A DNA stretch of 64,000 nucleotides from JASHPR01 sp963815375 (GTDB taxonomy: Bacteria > Actinomycetota > Actinomycetes > Streptosporangiales > Streptosporangiaceae): positions 62,001 to 126,000 of the forward strand of contig CAWFGX010000002.1 in the NCBI GenBank assembly GCA_963815375.1, written 5' to 3'. Numbering within the stretch: position 1 is the first letter of the stretch; each line of letters begins with the position of its first letter. The position numbers were made by a program, and so were the translations under genes. Shown piece by piece: positions 53,913-62,831 of the stretch. The notes under the pieces were generated by a model that saw only the letters and a program-made list of their open reading frames with translations, did no database searches and had not been told where the DNA came from.

Positions 53913-54701
53913 ATGCCTGATGTGCGCGAGATACCCGCGGTCCAGTTGCCCGGCGGCGTAACCATGCCCATGGTCGGCTTCGGCACGTGGCCGATGCGCG
54001 GGCACACCGCGCGCAGGGCGGTGCTCAGCGCGCTGCAGGCCGGGTACCGCCATGTCGACACGGCCACCATGTACGCGAACGAGGCAGACGTGGGCGAGGC
54101 GCTGCGGGACAGCGGCCTGCCGCGTCACGAGGTCTTCGTCACCTCTAAGCTGCGGGCCAGCGAGGTGGGGCGGGAGCGTTCTGTGCTGTCGTCCTCGCTG
54201 CGCGCCCTGGGCACCGACTACGTCGACCTCTGGCTGGTGCACTGGCCGCCGTCCGGCCGGGCCCTGGTCCCGTCCTGGCAAGAGCTGCTCTTGCTGCGTG
54301 ACGACGGCCTGGCCCGCGCGGTAGGCGTGAGCAACTACTCGCTGGCGCAGGTCGACCAGCTGATAGCCGCGACCGGTGAGGCCCCTGCGGTCAACCAGAT
54401 CCCGTGGAGCCCGCGGCGCCACGACCCTGTGCTGCTGCGCAGCCTGCGCGAGCGGGGCGTGGTCGTCGAGGGTTACAGTCCGCTCAAGGACGCCAACCTT
54501 GCCGACCCGGTTCTCACCGGCATCGCCGCCGCACACGGCGTGACGCCAGCTCAGGTCGTGCTGCGCTGGCACATCGAGCACGAGATCGTGGTCATCCCGA
54601 AGTCTGCTGACCCTCGCCGGATCGAGGCCAACCTGGACCTGTTCGGCTTCGCACTCGATCCGGCGGAGGTAGCACGGATAGACGGCCTGGCGGCCCGCTG
54701 A
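53913..54701 (+). CDS. Aldo/keto reductase
   Basis: A 262-aa NADPH-dependent reductase of the 2,5-diketo-gluconate reductase type. The catalytic tetrad is visible: Asp in GYRHVDTATMYANEADVG, Tyr in the same stretch, Lys in VFVTSKL, His in WLVHWPPS. The C-terminal NADPH clamp is IPKSADPRRIEANLDLFGF. PMVGFGTWPMRG is the N-terminal hairpin. AGGAGA precedes the start. It lies 41 bases behind the aminotransferase and may reduce an aldehyde or keto product from this gene row, which begins with mscR; that link is inference. Confidence 0.92.
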   Translation: MPDVREIPAVQLPGGVTMPMVGFGTWPMRGHTARRAVLSALQAGYRHVDTATMYANEADVGEALRDSGLPRHEVFVTSKLRASEVGRERSVLSSSLRALGTDYVDLWLVHWPPSGRALVPSWQELLLLRDDGLARAVGVSNYSLAQVDQLIAATGEAPAVNQIPWSPRRHDPVLLRSLRERGVVVEGYSPLKDANLADPVLTGIAAAHGVTPAQVVLRWHIEHEIVVIPKSADPRRIEANLDLFGFALDPAEVARIDGLAAR

Positions 54702-54733
54702 CAGCGCGACCGCGCGCTGATCATAATGACGGC

Positions 54734-55411
54734 ATGCCCGCAGGCCCACAGCGAGCCCGCACCGGCTTCCTGCCGTCGCGGCACGGGCTCGCGTTCGCGA
54801 ACTCGTGGCCCCCGGCGCCTGCGATCACTCTGCCCACGCCGGTACGCAGCGTCGGCATCGGCAACGCCGCGGCCGGCCTCTGCGGCGGCATGGTGTTCGC
54901 GGCGCTGGACTACTGGCGCGCGGGCCTGCGGCCACCTGCCGACCGGCCCGCGCCTGGCTCCTCGCTGTACCGGTACCTGGTGCGGCGCCAGATCGCGTCC
55001 TGGCACCTCCCGTCCGGAGTCGCCAGGTACTACCGGTGGATGAGCCTGCCGGACGGGGAGGCCGGCCCGGCATCCCGGACGATCTCGGTGCAGTGGCCGA
55101 AGGTTCAGGCCAGCCTGGACGCCGGAGTCCCGGCGGTCCTTGGCCTGGTCACCGTGGCGTCGCCGAACCCGGCGCTGCTCCGGCACAACCACCAGGCTCT
55201 CGCGTTCGGGTACACGGTGCGGCGCAGCGAGGTCAGAGTCCTCGTCTACGACCCGAACTCGGGCCCCGACGACGCGGTGAGCATCTGGTTCAGCACGGGG
55301 CAGCGGGCGTTCGGGCACAATCTGAAGCTTGACTGGCCAGTGCGTGGATTCTTCCTGACTCCCTACTCCCGGGCGATCCCCCCATCGCCGGAAAGGACAA
55401 ACGATGCCTGA
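54734..55411 (+). CDS. Probable C39-like cysteine-peptidase-fold protein
   Basis: A 225-aa conserved actinobacterial protein without a named family here. GIGNAAAGLCGGMVFAALDY has the look of a papain/C39 nucleophile helix (Cys), HNHQALAFGYTVRRSEVRVL supplies a His in the expected strand and VYDPNSG an Asp/Asn, giving a plausible Cys-His-Asp triad. No signal peptide is seen, so it would be cytosolic. CATAAT lies seven bases before the ATG and no Shine-Dalgarno is present, so transcription may be leaderless. Its end overlaps the Bcp peroxiredoxin start by eight bases, so the two are translationally coupled; a redox-linked role is possible. Confidence 0.7.
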   Translation: MPAGPQRARTGFLPSRHGLAFANSWPPAPAITLPTPVRSVGIGNAAAGLCGGMVFAALDYWRAGLRPPADRPAPGSSLYRYLVRRQIASWHLPSGVARYYRWMSLPDGEAGPASRTISVQWPKVQASLDAGVPAVLGLVTVASPNPALLRHNHQALAFGYTVRRSEVRVLVYDPNSGPDDAVSIWFSTGQRAFGHNLKLDWPVRGFFLTPYSRAIPPSPERTNDA

Positions 55412-55880
55412 GCACGTAGCCAAGGGTGACGTCATCGACGATTTCGAGCTGCCCGACGAGACTGGGACACCGCGCAAGCTCAGCGACCTGCTGTCCGCAG
55501 GGCCGGTGGTGCTGTTCTTCTACCCGGCGGCCATGACCAAGGGCTGCACGATGGAGAGCTGCCACTTCCGCGACCTCGCGAAGGAGTTCGCCGAGGCGGG
55601 CGCGACGAGGGTAGGCATCAGCCGGGACAGCGTGGCCAAGCAGCGCGAGTTCGCCGACAAGCACACCTTTGGCTATCCGCTGCTGTCCGACGCGGACGGC
55701 GAGGTCGCGCGGCGGCTGGGCGTGCGCCGCGGGCTGCCGCTCGGCCCGCTTGCCACGAGGCGGATGACGTTCGTCATCGGCACCGACCGGCGTGTCCTGG
55801 AGGTCATCCACAGCGAGACCAGCATGGACGCTCACGCGGACCGCGCGCTGGAGGCGCTGCGGGAAAACGCGGCCGCCTAG
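55404..55880 (+). CDS. bcp: Peroxiredoxin, Bcp/PrxQ type
   Basis: A 158-aa thiol peroxidase. The peroxidatic Cys is in AAMTKGCTMESCHFRD and the second Cys five residues on is the PrxQ resolving Cys. FFYPAAMTKGCT replaces the usual FYP-D-TPGCT. VGISRDSVAKQREFADKHTF, GYPLLSDADGEVARRLGV and RMTFVIGTDRRVLEV are normal family blocks. AAAGGA precedes the start, which overlaps the C39-like gene. It reduces hydroperoxides with thioredoxin or mycoredoxin. The stop overlaps the convergent kinase gene by four bases. Confidence 0.92.
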   Translation: MPEHVAKGDVIDDFELPDETGTPRKLSDLLSAGPVVLFFYPAAMTKGCTMESCHFRDLAKEFAEAGATRVGISRDSVAKQREFADKHTFGYPLLSDADGEVARRLGVRRGLPLGPLATRRMTFVIGTDRRVLEVIHSETSMDAHADRALEALRENAAA

Positions 55881-56455
55881 CCCCGGGACTCCGGGCCACC
55901 ATCACCGGCGAAGGATCCGTCCGGGTTCCGGAGGAACGCGGACGCCTCCCGGTCGGTACGCAGCCGGACGAATGCCAGGTGCGCGTTCTGAGGGTCTGTC
56001 ACAGCGCTGGAAAACCGCGCCCGGTTCCTGGGGTATTGCTGCCACGCGTAAGCGATGACCGACTTCTGGGGGTCGGTGCTGAAGAAGTTGATCCAGGGTT
56101 CCCGGTTCCCGTTCCAGAGCTCGGTGCGCAGGACGAAACGGCGCAGCGTGCGCCAGATGATCCGCCGCATAGTCACGTGCCGGGGCAGGTCCAGCCACAC
56201 GACGGTGTCAGCTCGCTGCCAGACGACATCGAGCACGGAGGCGTAGTTGCCGTCGATCACCCAGGTGTCGCCCGCAGCGAGCCTGGCGACGCGGGCGTGA
56301 AACTCCTCTTTCGCTAACGGCTCCCAGCCTGCCTGATGATAGATCGCGTCGAGCTCGACGTTCGGAACACCTAGTCGCCGGGCGAGCGCGGTCGCCACCG
56401 TCGACTTGCCAGAGCCGCTCGTGCCGATCACCGATACCCGCTGCACCCGGCACAT
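55877..56455 (-). CDS. P-loop nucleoside/adenylate-kinase-like protein
   Basis: A 192-aa small kinase. The ATG at 56455 is selected because MCRVQRVSVIGTSGSGKSTV places the P-loop at the N-terminus, as in DNA topology modulation protein FlaR-like and AAA adenylate-kinase-like proteins. VELDAIYHQAGWEPLAKEEF and WVIDGNYASVLDVVWQRADT follow the substrate-site pattern, with an Arg-rich lid (RHVTMRRIIWRTLRRFVLRT). The phosphoryl acceptor is unknown. It is divergent from the DinB-like gene by about 110 bases and convergent with bcp. Confidence 0.85.
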   Translation of the reverse strand: MCRVQRVSVIGTSGSGKSTVATALARRLGVPNVELDAIYHQAGWEPLAKEEFHARVARLAAGDTWVIDGNYASVLDVVWQRADTVVWLDLPRHVTMRRIIWRTLRRFVLRTELWNGNREPWINFFSTDPQKSVIAYAWQQYPRNRARFSSAVTDPQNAHLAFVRLRTDREASAFLRNPDGSFAGDGGPESRG

Positions 56456-56565
56456 TATTCCGGGCCGCTGGACGATGACCGGGCCGTGCAGTATGCCGGG
56501 CCGATGAGTTTGCCTGCGGCACGGCGTCGGTAGGTGAGTACTGCCATCGCACGCAAGGGAGCGCC

Positions 56566-57159
56566 ATGATCGACCTGGAACCCGCGACCAGCACACTGGC
56601 AGACCTGGTCCGCGGAGTACGCGACGACCAGCTGTCCGCTGTGACCCCGTGCCGCCCTTCCAGCCTCGGTGACCTGCTCGACCACGTCAGCGGAGTGGCA
56701 CTGGCCTTCGCCGCGGCCGCGACGAAGACACCGCTGCCGAAAGATCAGGCGACCGGGTCGGCTGATGCGTCCCGGCTGATGGGCGACTGGCGGGAACGGA
56801 TCCCGGCGCGCCTGGCCACGCTGGCCGACGCGTGGCGCGAGGCGGACGCATGGTCCGGGATGACGTACGCGGGCGTCCTGGAGGTTCCGGCCGAGGTCGC
56901 AGCGGCTATCGCCGTGGACGAGGTGGTCGTGCACGGCTGGGACATAGCAGTCGCCAGCGGCCAGCCGTTCAGCTCGGAGCCGGAGCTCGTCGGGATTGCA
57001 TACGAGTTCGCTCAGCAGGCCGCGGCCGGTAACCCGGACGGAACGCCCGGCCTGTTCGGCCCGCCGGTGCAAGTCCCGGATGACGCGCCGCCCCTGGACC
57101 GGCTGCTCGGGATCACCGGACGCGACCCGCACTGGAAAGCCGGAGGGATTAATGGCTGA
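56566..57159 (+). CDS. DinB-like (TIGR03086-type) protein
   Basis: A 197-aa helix-bundle protein of the mycothiol-dependent maleylpyruvate isomerase superfamily. TPCRPSSLGDLLDHVSGVAL has the His-containing first helix, VDEVVVHGWDIAVASGQPFS the second metal-site His, and EFAQQAAAGNPDGTPGLFGP the family tail. Such proteins bind a divalent metal, and some use mycothiol, in keeping with mscR nearby. The stop overlaps the start of the serine hydrolase by eight bases, so the two are coupled. The exact reaction is unknown. Confidence 0.85.
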   Translation: MIDLEPATSTLADLVRGVRDDQLSAVTPCRPSSLGDLLDHVSGVALAFAAAATKTPLPKDQATGSADASRLMGDWRERIPARLATLADAWREADAWSGMTYAGVLEVPAEVAAAIAVDEVVVHGWDIAVASGQPFSSEPELVGIAYEFAQQAAAGNPDGTPGLFGPPVQVPDDAPPLDRLLGITGRDPHWKAGGING

Positions 57160-58336
57160 GCTTCTGACCGCCGACGGGATCGCACGGCTGCGTGAGGTCG
57201 CTGCCGGGTACGTCGGAGACACCAACGTGCCGGGGATGGTCGCGCTCGTGGCCCGCGGCGATCAGGTCCACGTCGAAGCGCTGGGATCGCTCACGGTCGG
57301 CGGGCCGCCGGTGCAGCGGGACTCGCTGTTCCGGATCGCTTCGGTGTCCAAGCCGGTGACCGGAGCCGCGACGATGGCACTGCTCAGCGAGGGCCTGCTG
57401 CGCCTGGACGAGCCGGTCGACCGGCTGCTGCCCGAGCTGGCGCACCGGCAGGTGCTGCGCCGGATGGATGGGGAGCTGGACGACACGGTCCCGGCCGACC
57501 GGGCCATCACAGTGCGCGACCTGCTGACCTTTACCTTCGGTTTCGGCGCGGCGATGGAGATGTACATGGCGGAGCAGCCATGGCCAATCTTCGAGCAGAC
57601 CGAGGCCAAGCTTCACCTCGCGACGCTGGGACCGCCCAGCCCGGCCGAGCAGCCCGATCCCGACACCTGGATCGCGGCACTCGGGTCGCTGCCGCTGCTG
57701 GCGCAGCCCGGGCAGCGGTGGCTCTACAACACCGGCGCCCAGGTGCTGGGTGTTCTCCTGGCACGGGCCGCCGGCCTGCCGTACCCCGAGGTGCTGCGCA
57801 CGCGGCTGTTCGAGCCGCTTGGAATGCGCGACACCGCGTTCTGGGCGAGCGACACCGGGCGGCTCGCGACCGCGTACGCGGTGGGCCCCGCCGGGCTTGA
57901 GGTCTGGGACTCGCCAGATGGCCAGTGGAGCCGGGCGCAGGCGTTCGCCGACGGGGCCGCCGGGCTGGTATCGACCGCCGACGACCTGCTGGCCTTCGCG
58001 AGGATGCTGCTGCACGGCGGCCGCCCCGTGCTGCCAGCGGACGCCGTCGCGCAGATGACATCCGACCGGCTCTCCGCAGAGCAGCGGGCGAGCGCGCGCG
58101 GTTTCCTCGGCGACACCGGCAGCTGGGGCTACTGCCAGTCTGTCGTCATCAGCGGCCCGCGGGCCGGAGCCTACGGCTGGGCAGGCGGTCTCGGCACGAC
58201 CTGGCTCGTCGACCCGGTCAGGGACCTCATCGTGATCGTGCTGACCCAGCGGCTATTCGAGAACCCGTCCTCGCCGCAGGTGCACACCGACCTGCAGGAG
58301 GCCGCCTACGCCGCCCTCGGGTCAGCCGCTGGATGA
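57152..58336 (+). CDS. Serine hydrolase, beta-lactamase family
   Basis: A 394-aa class C beta-lactamase-fold hydrolase. The ATG at 57152 has GGAGGG five bases upstream and overlaps the preceding stop. The catalytic Ser-x-x-Lys is SVSK in FRIASVSKPVTGAATM, the second motif is Tyr-x-Asn-like YNTGAQ, and the third falls near WAGGLGTTWLVDP. No signal peptide is seen, so it is cytosolic and more likely an esterase or peptidase than a resistance enzyme. The coupling to the DinB-like gene is conserved-looking, but its meaning is unknown. Confidence 0.9.
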   Translation: MAELLTADGIARLREVAAGYVGDTNVPGMVALVARGDQVHVEALGSLTVGGPPVQRDSLFRIASVSKPVTGAATMALLSEGLLRLDEPVDRLLPELAHRQVLRRMDGELDDTVPADRAITVRDLLTFTFGFGAAMEMYMAEQPWPIFEQTEAKLHLATLGPPSPAEQPDPDTWIAALGSLPLLAQPGQRWLYNTGAQVLGVLLARAAGLPYPEVLRTRLFEPLGMRDTAFWASDTGRLATAYAVGPAGLEVWDSPDGQWSRAQAFADGAAGLVSTADDLLAFARMLLHGGRPVLPADAVAQMTSDRLSAEQRASARGFLGDTGSWGYCQSVVISGPRAGAYGWAGGLGTTWLVDPVRDLIVIVLTQRLFENPSSPQVHTDLQEAAYAALGSAAG

Positions 58337-58360
58337 TCGCGGCACCCGGGCGGGCAGGCA

Positions 58361-60091
58361 CTAGCGTGAGCGGCCGGATGACGCCCAGCGGCGGAGCATC
58401 GCGATGCGCGCCCGTATCTGCTCAGCTGTGGCCTCGGCTACCGGCGGACCGCCGCAGGCACGGCGCAGCTCCGCATGAATTGCCCCGTGCGGCTGGCTGG
58501 TGAGGTGGTGCCGGGCGGCGACGAGGCCACTCAGCTCCTTGCGCAAGGCGCTCAGTGTCTCCCGGGCGGTGGGAGCCGGGCGGGCGGGATCGAGGGCCAG
58601 GCCGGCCGGTTCCGCCGCCTGGGAGACGGGAAGCTCGTGGCTGCCATTGCGCCGCCTGGCTACCTGGTCGGCCTGACGCTGTCGCAGCAGCAGTGCAACC
58701 TGATGCGGCTCCAGCAGCCCCGGCAGGCCGATGAAATCCTCCTCTTCGGCTGATGCGCCGAACTCGCCCCCGTCGTACAGCACGCGGTCGAAGTGCGCTG
58801 AGGCACCAAGGCTTTTGAACGATGCCTCGTCCAGGCCGTCCGGGTTATCGCGCCGTTGCTGCGCCTCGGCGAGTTCGCGCTCGGGATCGTCAGCGCCGGG
58901 AGGAGCAATCACGTGATCGCGCTCGGCCTCCAGTTCGGCGGCGTAACCCAGCAGGACCGGGACTGACGGCAGGAAGACCGACGCCGTCTCGCCGCGCCGC
59001 CGGGCCCGGACAAACCTGCCGACCGCCTGCGCGAAGAACAGCGCGGTGCTGACGCTCGTGGCGAATACCCCCACGGCAAGCCGCGGGATGTCCACGCCCT
59101 CCGAGACCATCCGGACCGCGATCATCCACCGGTCGTCCGACTGGCTGAACTCGGCGATCTTCCTGCTCGCGGAGGGGTCGTCGGAGAGCACGACGACCGG
59201 GCGGGTGCCCGTCAGGCGGCGCAGCAGCGCCGCGTACGCCCGTGCGTCGGCGTGGTCCCCGGCGATCACGAGCCCGGCCGCGTCCGGCATGTCCCGGCGC
59301 ACCTCGGACAGCCGGCGGTCGGCGGCGTCGAGAACACGGGCCACCCATTCGCCCTGCGGGTCGAGCGCCGTCCGCCACGCCTGCGCGAGCTGCTCAGCAG
59401 TCATCGGCGTGCCCAGAGTCGCGGACAGCTCGTCGCCGGCCCTTGTCACCCAGTGCATCTCGCCGGAGTAGGCGAGAAAGATCACGGGGCGGACCACGCC
59501 GTGGCCGAGCGCGGGTCCGTACCCGTAGCTGTAGTCAGGGCTGCTCCGCAGCGTCCCGTCCGGGCCCTGGGCGTAGCTGATGAACGGTATCTGGTTGGCG
59601 TCGCTGCGGAACGGGGTCCCGGTCAGCCCCATCCGGCGCCGCGCCGGGTCGAACGACTCGCGCACCGCGTCGCCCCAGGACAGCGCGTCACCCGCGTGGT
59701 GGATCTCATCGAAGATAACCAGCGTGCGCCGGTTCTGTGTGCGCTGCCTGTGCAGCGCTGGGTGGGCAGCCACCTGCGCGTAGGTCACGGCCACCGCATT
59801 GAAGTCCGCGGACAGCCGTCCCTGAGCGTTGCGGTAGGCGGAGTCCATCGTGATCCCGAAGCCATGCGCGGCCCGCGCCCACTGGTGCTTGAGGTGCTCG
59901 GTCGGCGTAACCACGGTGACCGCTGCGATCTCCCGGCGGGCCAGCAACTCGCTGGCGACCGTCAGCGCGAACGCTGTCTTCCCTGATCCAGGCGTCGCGG
60001 ATAGCAGGAAGTCGTGGCGCGGTGTCCGGAAATACTCGCGGTAGGCATCCCGCTGCCAGCCGCGCAGGGATGAGAGGAGGGGGTTGGTCAC
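58361..60091 (-). CDS. Superfamily 2 DNA/RNA helicase
   Basis: A 576-aa helicase of the type common in actinobacteria. Motif I is ATPGSGKTAF near residues 32-41, motif II DEIHHAG (DExH), motif III LTGTPFR, and in the second RecA domain MVSEGVDIPRLAV and QAVGRFVRARR (motif VI). The C-terminal 130 residues (DEASFKSLGASAHFDRVLYD onward) are a helical accessory domain. It resembles the restriction-enzyme/UvrB-like helicase group but no nuclease or methylase gene lies nearby, so it is probably a stand-alone repair or RNA-processing helicase. Confidence 0.92.
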   Translation of the reverse strand: MTNPLLSSLRGWQRDAYREYFRTPRHDFLLSATPGSGKTAFALTVASELLARREIAAVTVVTPTEHLKHQWARAAHGFGITMDSAYRNAQGRLSADFNAVAVTYAQVAAHPALHRQRTQNRRTLVIFDEIHHAGDALSWGDAVRESFDPARRRMGLTGTPFRSDANQIPFISYAQGPDGTLRSSPDYSYGYGPALGHGVVRPVIFLAYSGEMHWVTRAGDELSATLGTPMTAEQLAQAWRTALDPQGEWVARVLDAADRRLSEVRRDMPDAAGLVIAGDHADARAYAALLRRLTGTRPVVVLSDDPSASRKIAEFSQSDDRWMIAVRMVSEGVDIPRLAVGVFATSVSTALFFAQAVGRFVRARRRGETASVFLPSVPVLLGYAAELEAERDHVIAPPGADDPERELAEAQQRRDNPDGLDEASFKSLGASAHFDRVLYDGGEFGASAEEEDFIGLPGLLEPHQVALLLRQRQADQVARRRNGSHELPVSQAAEPAGLALDPARPAPTARETLSALRKELSGLVAARHHLTSQPHGAIHAELRRACGGPPVAEATAEQIRARIAMLRRWASSGRSR

Positions 60092-60146
60092 AGGGCCAAG
60101 ACGCTATCAGCAGCCCCCGGCCGGCAGCGGTGCGCCGCGCCTGGCG

Positions 60147-60385
60147 TCAGCGCAGCCGGCGCAGGAACGGTTCGCCCGGCTCTGCGGCAGACAGAGCTGC
60201 GTCGCGCACAGCCAGGGGGCCGGGGTCAGCAGGCACCTCGCTGGTCCGCCGCCAGGCGATAAGGAGTGTCTCTGCGGTCGTGTCCCGGGCGCGTTCTGTA
60301 TCGAACCTGGCCAGGCGTAGCGGAGTACTGGCCGGAAGTTCTGGCCGTAGAGCACTTCGAACCGCTCGCGGTCGTCGTCTGCCAC
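60147..60385 (-). pseudogene. ECF sigma factor fragment
   Basis: From GTG 60385: VADDDRERFEVLYGQNFRPV then LRYA, continuing in the next frame as ARFDTERARDTTAETLLIAW then RRTSEVPADPGPLAVRDAA to the stop 60147. This is region 2 of an ECF-type sigma factor (F-LY-F-V-YA-R and D-TAETLLIAWRR), broken by one frameshift and lacking region 4. It lies upstream of the helicase and divergent from the deacetylase-like gene. Confidence 0.65.
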
Positions 60386-60531
60386 ACGGCACTCTTTCTC
60401 GTTCCGTGGTTTCAGACAGGACTTGGCCACCAGGAGCCGGATATTTCACCGGCAGTGCCAGGAACCGGTTCCCGGCGCGACTCAGGCGGGTGAGATGGTG
60501 GCGTGGTAACGCACACGAGGGAGGAGCCCTG

Positions 60532-61746
60532 GTGACCTGCACCGTCCACCTGGCCTGGGATGACGAGCTGACCACGTACGATTTCGGGCCCAGCCACCCG
60601 CTGGCGCCGGTCAGGGTGGAGCTGACGATGCGGCTCGCCAGGGAGTTCGGTGTGCTGACCGCGCCTGGGGTCAGGGTAGCCCAGCCAGCGGCGGCCACCG
60701 ACGATGAGCTTGAACTGGTGCACGACCCGGCGTACATCGCTGCGGTGCGCCGGGCGGGCGACGCCGCCTCCGGCCTCGGCCAGCCGGACATGGCTGAGCT
60801 CAGCTTCGGGCTCGGCACAGCGGACGACCCGGTTTTTCCCCGCATGCATGAGGCATCGGCACTGGTTGCCGGCGCGACCCTGGCCGCGGCCCGGGCCCTG
60901 GAGTCCGGCTCGGTGGACCACGCCGCCAACATCGCTGGCGGCCTGCACCATGCCATGGCCGATCACGCCAGCGGCTTCTGCATCTACAACGATCCTGCGA
61001 TCGCGATCGCCTGGCTGCTGGGCCAGGGCGTGGACCGGATCGGCTACGTCGACATCGACGTGCACCACGGTGACGGGGTGCAGGCAGCGTTCTACGACGA
61101 CCCTCGAGTGCTTACGATCAGCCTGCACGAGCATCCGGCCACCCTGTTCCCCGGGACCGGCAGGCCGTCAGAAACAGGCGGCCCGGCGGCCGAAGGCTAT
61201 GCGGTGAACGTGGCGCTGCCCGCCGGGACCACAGACGCCGGCTGGCTGCGCGCGTTCCACGCGATCGTGCCGCCGCTGATGCGCTCGTTCCGGCCGCAGG
61301 TTCTGGTCAGCCAGCACGGCTGTGACACGCACCGGCTCGATCCGCTGGCCAACCTCGAGCTGACCGTCGACGGGCAGAGAGCCGCGCATGCCGCGATCCA
61401 CCAGCTCGCCCACGAAACGGCGGGCGGCCGCTGGCTGCTGACCGGGGGCGGCGGTTACGAGCTGGTCCAGGTGGTGCCCCGGACCTGGACACACCTGCTC
61501 GCCGAGGCCACGGGCCGGCCAATCGAGCCGGGAACGCCGACTCCCGCCCCATGGCGTGAGTACGTCGAGCAGCGAACCGGCCGGATCGCGCCCACAGTAA
61601 TGAGCGACGGCGCGCCTGGCGAGTACGTGCCGTTCGAATCCGGCCTGGATCCCGCCGACCCCGTCGATCAGGCGATCCTGGCCACCCAGAAAGCGGTGTT
61701 CCCGTTGCAAGGCCTCATGCCAGCCGCACCAGGCGGAATGGCGTAG
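60532..61746 (+). CDS. Histone-deacetylase-like amidohydrolase (AcuC-like)
   Basis: A 404-aa zinc deacetylase. GTG 60532 follows GGAGGAG. The active site shows NIAGGLHHAMADHASGFCIY (His-His charge relay), GYVDIDVHHGDGVQAAFYDD (zinc Asp and His), VLVSQHGCDTHRLDPLANLE (zinc Asp) and LTGGGGYELVQVVPRTW with the transition-state Tyr. Length and layout suit AcuC, which deacetylates acetyl-CoA synthetase, or acetylpolyamine deacetylases; no acs gene is in view. The stop is two bases before the next start, so it is coupled with the enolase-superfamily gene. Confidence 0.92.
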   Translation: MTCTVHLAWDDELTTYDFGPSHPLAPVRVELTMRLAREFGVLTAPGVRVAQPAAATDDELELVHDPAYIAAVRRAGDAASGLGQPDMAELSFGLGTADDPVFPRMHEASALVAGATLAAARALESGSVDHAANIAGGLHHAMADHASGFCIYNDPAIAIAWLLGQGVDRIGYVDIDVHHGDGVQAAFYDDPRVLTISLHEHPATLFPGTGRPSETGGPAAEGYAVNVALPAGTTDAGWLRAFHAIVPPLMRSFRPQVLVSQHGCDTHRLDPLANLELTVDGQRAAHAAIHQLAHETAGGRWLLTGGGGYELVQVVPRTWTHLLAEATGRPIEPGTPTPAPWREYVEQRTGRIAPTVMSDGAPGEYVPFESGLDPADPVDQAILATQKAVFPLQGLMPAAPGGMA

Positions 61747-61748
61747 CT

Positions 61749-62831
61749 ATGAGCGCGCAGGTCAGCGCCGTGACCACGCGCGGTTTCCGGCTTCCGATGC
61801 CGGTGCCGTGGGGGCCCGGCGCTGACTCGCAGGACCTCATCGTGACCACGGTGCAGGCCAGCAATGGCGAGACCGGTCAGGGGTTCAGCTGGGCGGTCCG
61901 GGCCGGCGGTCAGGCAGTCCGCGCCATGATCGAGGCGGACAGCGGACCCGCGGCGGTCGGCGGGCCTGTCGCACCTGCGGCGGCATGGGATCGGATGTGG
62001 TGGCGCCTGCGCGAGGCGGGCGGCGGCATCACCACGCTGGCTATGGCCGCCGTCGACATCGGCCTGTGGGACATGCAGGCAAAGGCGGCCCGGTTGAGCC
62101 TGGCCGACCTGATCGGCCGGCAGCGCGACGACGTCCCCGTCTACGCCAGCGGGGTGAACCGGCACCTGTCCCTGGACGAGCTCACTGAGCAGGTGCACCG
62201 CTGGGTCGAGGCCGGGCACACCAGGTTCAAGATCAAGGTCGGCCAGTCCAGTCTGGACGAGGACGTGCATCGGGTGGCGGCGGTGCGCCGGATCATCGGC
62301 CCCGGCTCCCTGCTGATGCTGGACGCCAACCAGCTCTGGGACCTGCCCGGTGCCCGCCACGCCGCCCGCGTGCTTTCGGCGTTCGACATCTTCTGGCTGG
62401 AGGAGCCGCTCCCGGCCGAGGACCTTGCGGCGTACGCGCGGCTACGGGCCGCCATCGACATCCCGGTGGCCGCCGGCGAGAGCTTGTACACCGAGGCGCA
62501 GTTCCGGGATGCACTGCTGGCCGGGGCTGTCGACTACATCCAGCCGAACGTGTGCCGGGTCGGGGGCATCACCCCGTTCCTTCGCATCGCCAGGCTCGCC
62601 CGGCTGTTCGACGTGCCGGTCATGCCGCACCTGCTGCCGGACATCTCCGGCCAGCTGGCCCTGTGCCTGCCGCTGCCGGCCATGGTGGAGGACATCGACC
62701 AGGGGTCGTTCGCGGCCCTCGGCGCGCTCGCGGCCCCCAGCGGCGTTACCATCACCGGCGGCCAACTGCAGGCGAGCACGCCGCCTGGGCATGGGCTGGT
62801 GTTCGCCAACGAGTCGATGCCGCCGCTTTAG
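61749..62831 (+). CDS. Mandelate racemase/muconate-lactonizing-type enzyme
   Basis: A 360-aa enolase-superfamily member. Metal ligands are Asp in LLMLDANQLWDLPG, Glu in FWLEEPLPAED and Glu in AAGESLYTEAQ; acid-base residues are Lys in FKIKVGQSS and His in VPVMPHLLPDISG, the mandelate-racemase arrangement. The N-terminal capping domain includes GFSWAVRAGGQAVRAMIEAD. Specificity cannot be read from sequence; acid-sugar dehydratase or racemase are the usual roles. It starts two bases after the deacetylase-like gene, and its end overlaps the convergent L,D-transpeptidase by four bases. Confidence 0.92.
   Translation: MSAQVSAVTTRGFRLPMPVPWGPGADSQDLIVTTVQASNGETGQGFSWAVRAGGQAVRAMIEADSGPAAVGGPVAPAAAWDRMWWRLREAGGGITTLAMAAVDIGLWDMQAKAARLSLADLIGRQRDDVPVYASGVNRHLSLDELTEQVHRWVEAGHTRFKIKVGQSSLDEDVHRVAAVRRIIGPGSLLMLDANQLWDLPGARHAARVLSAFDIFWLEEPLPAEDLAAYARLRAAIDIPVAAGESLYTEAQFRDALLAGAVDYIQPNVCRVGGITPFLRIARLARLFDVPVMPHLLPDISGQLALCLPLPAMVEDIDQGSFAALGALAAPSGVTITGGQLQASTPPGHGLVFANESMPPL

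Noticed and set aside
58361..60091. Helicase as the centre of a restriction or defence island
   Set aside because: Neighbours are a serine hydrolase and a sigma-factor fragment; no nuclease, methyltransferase, PLD or other defence module is adjacent.
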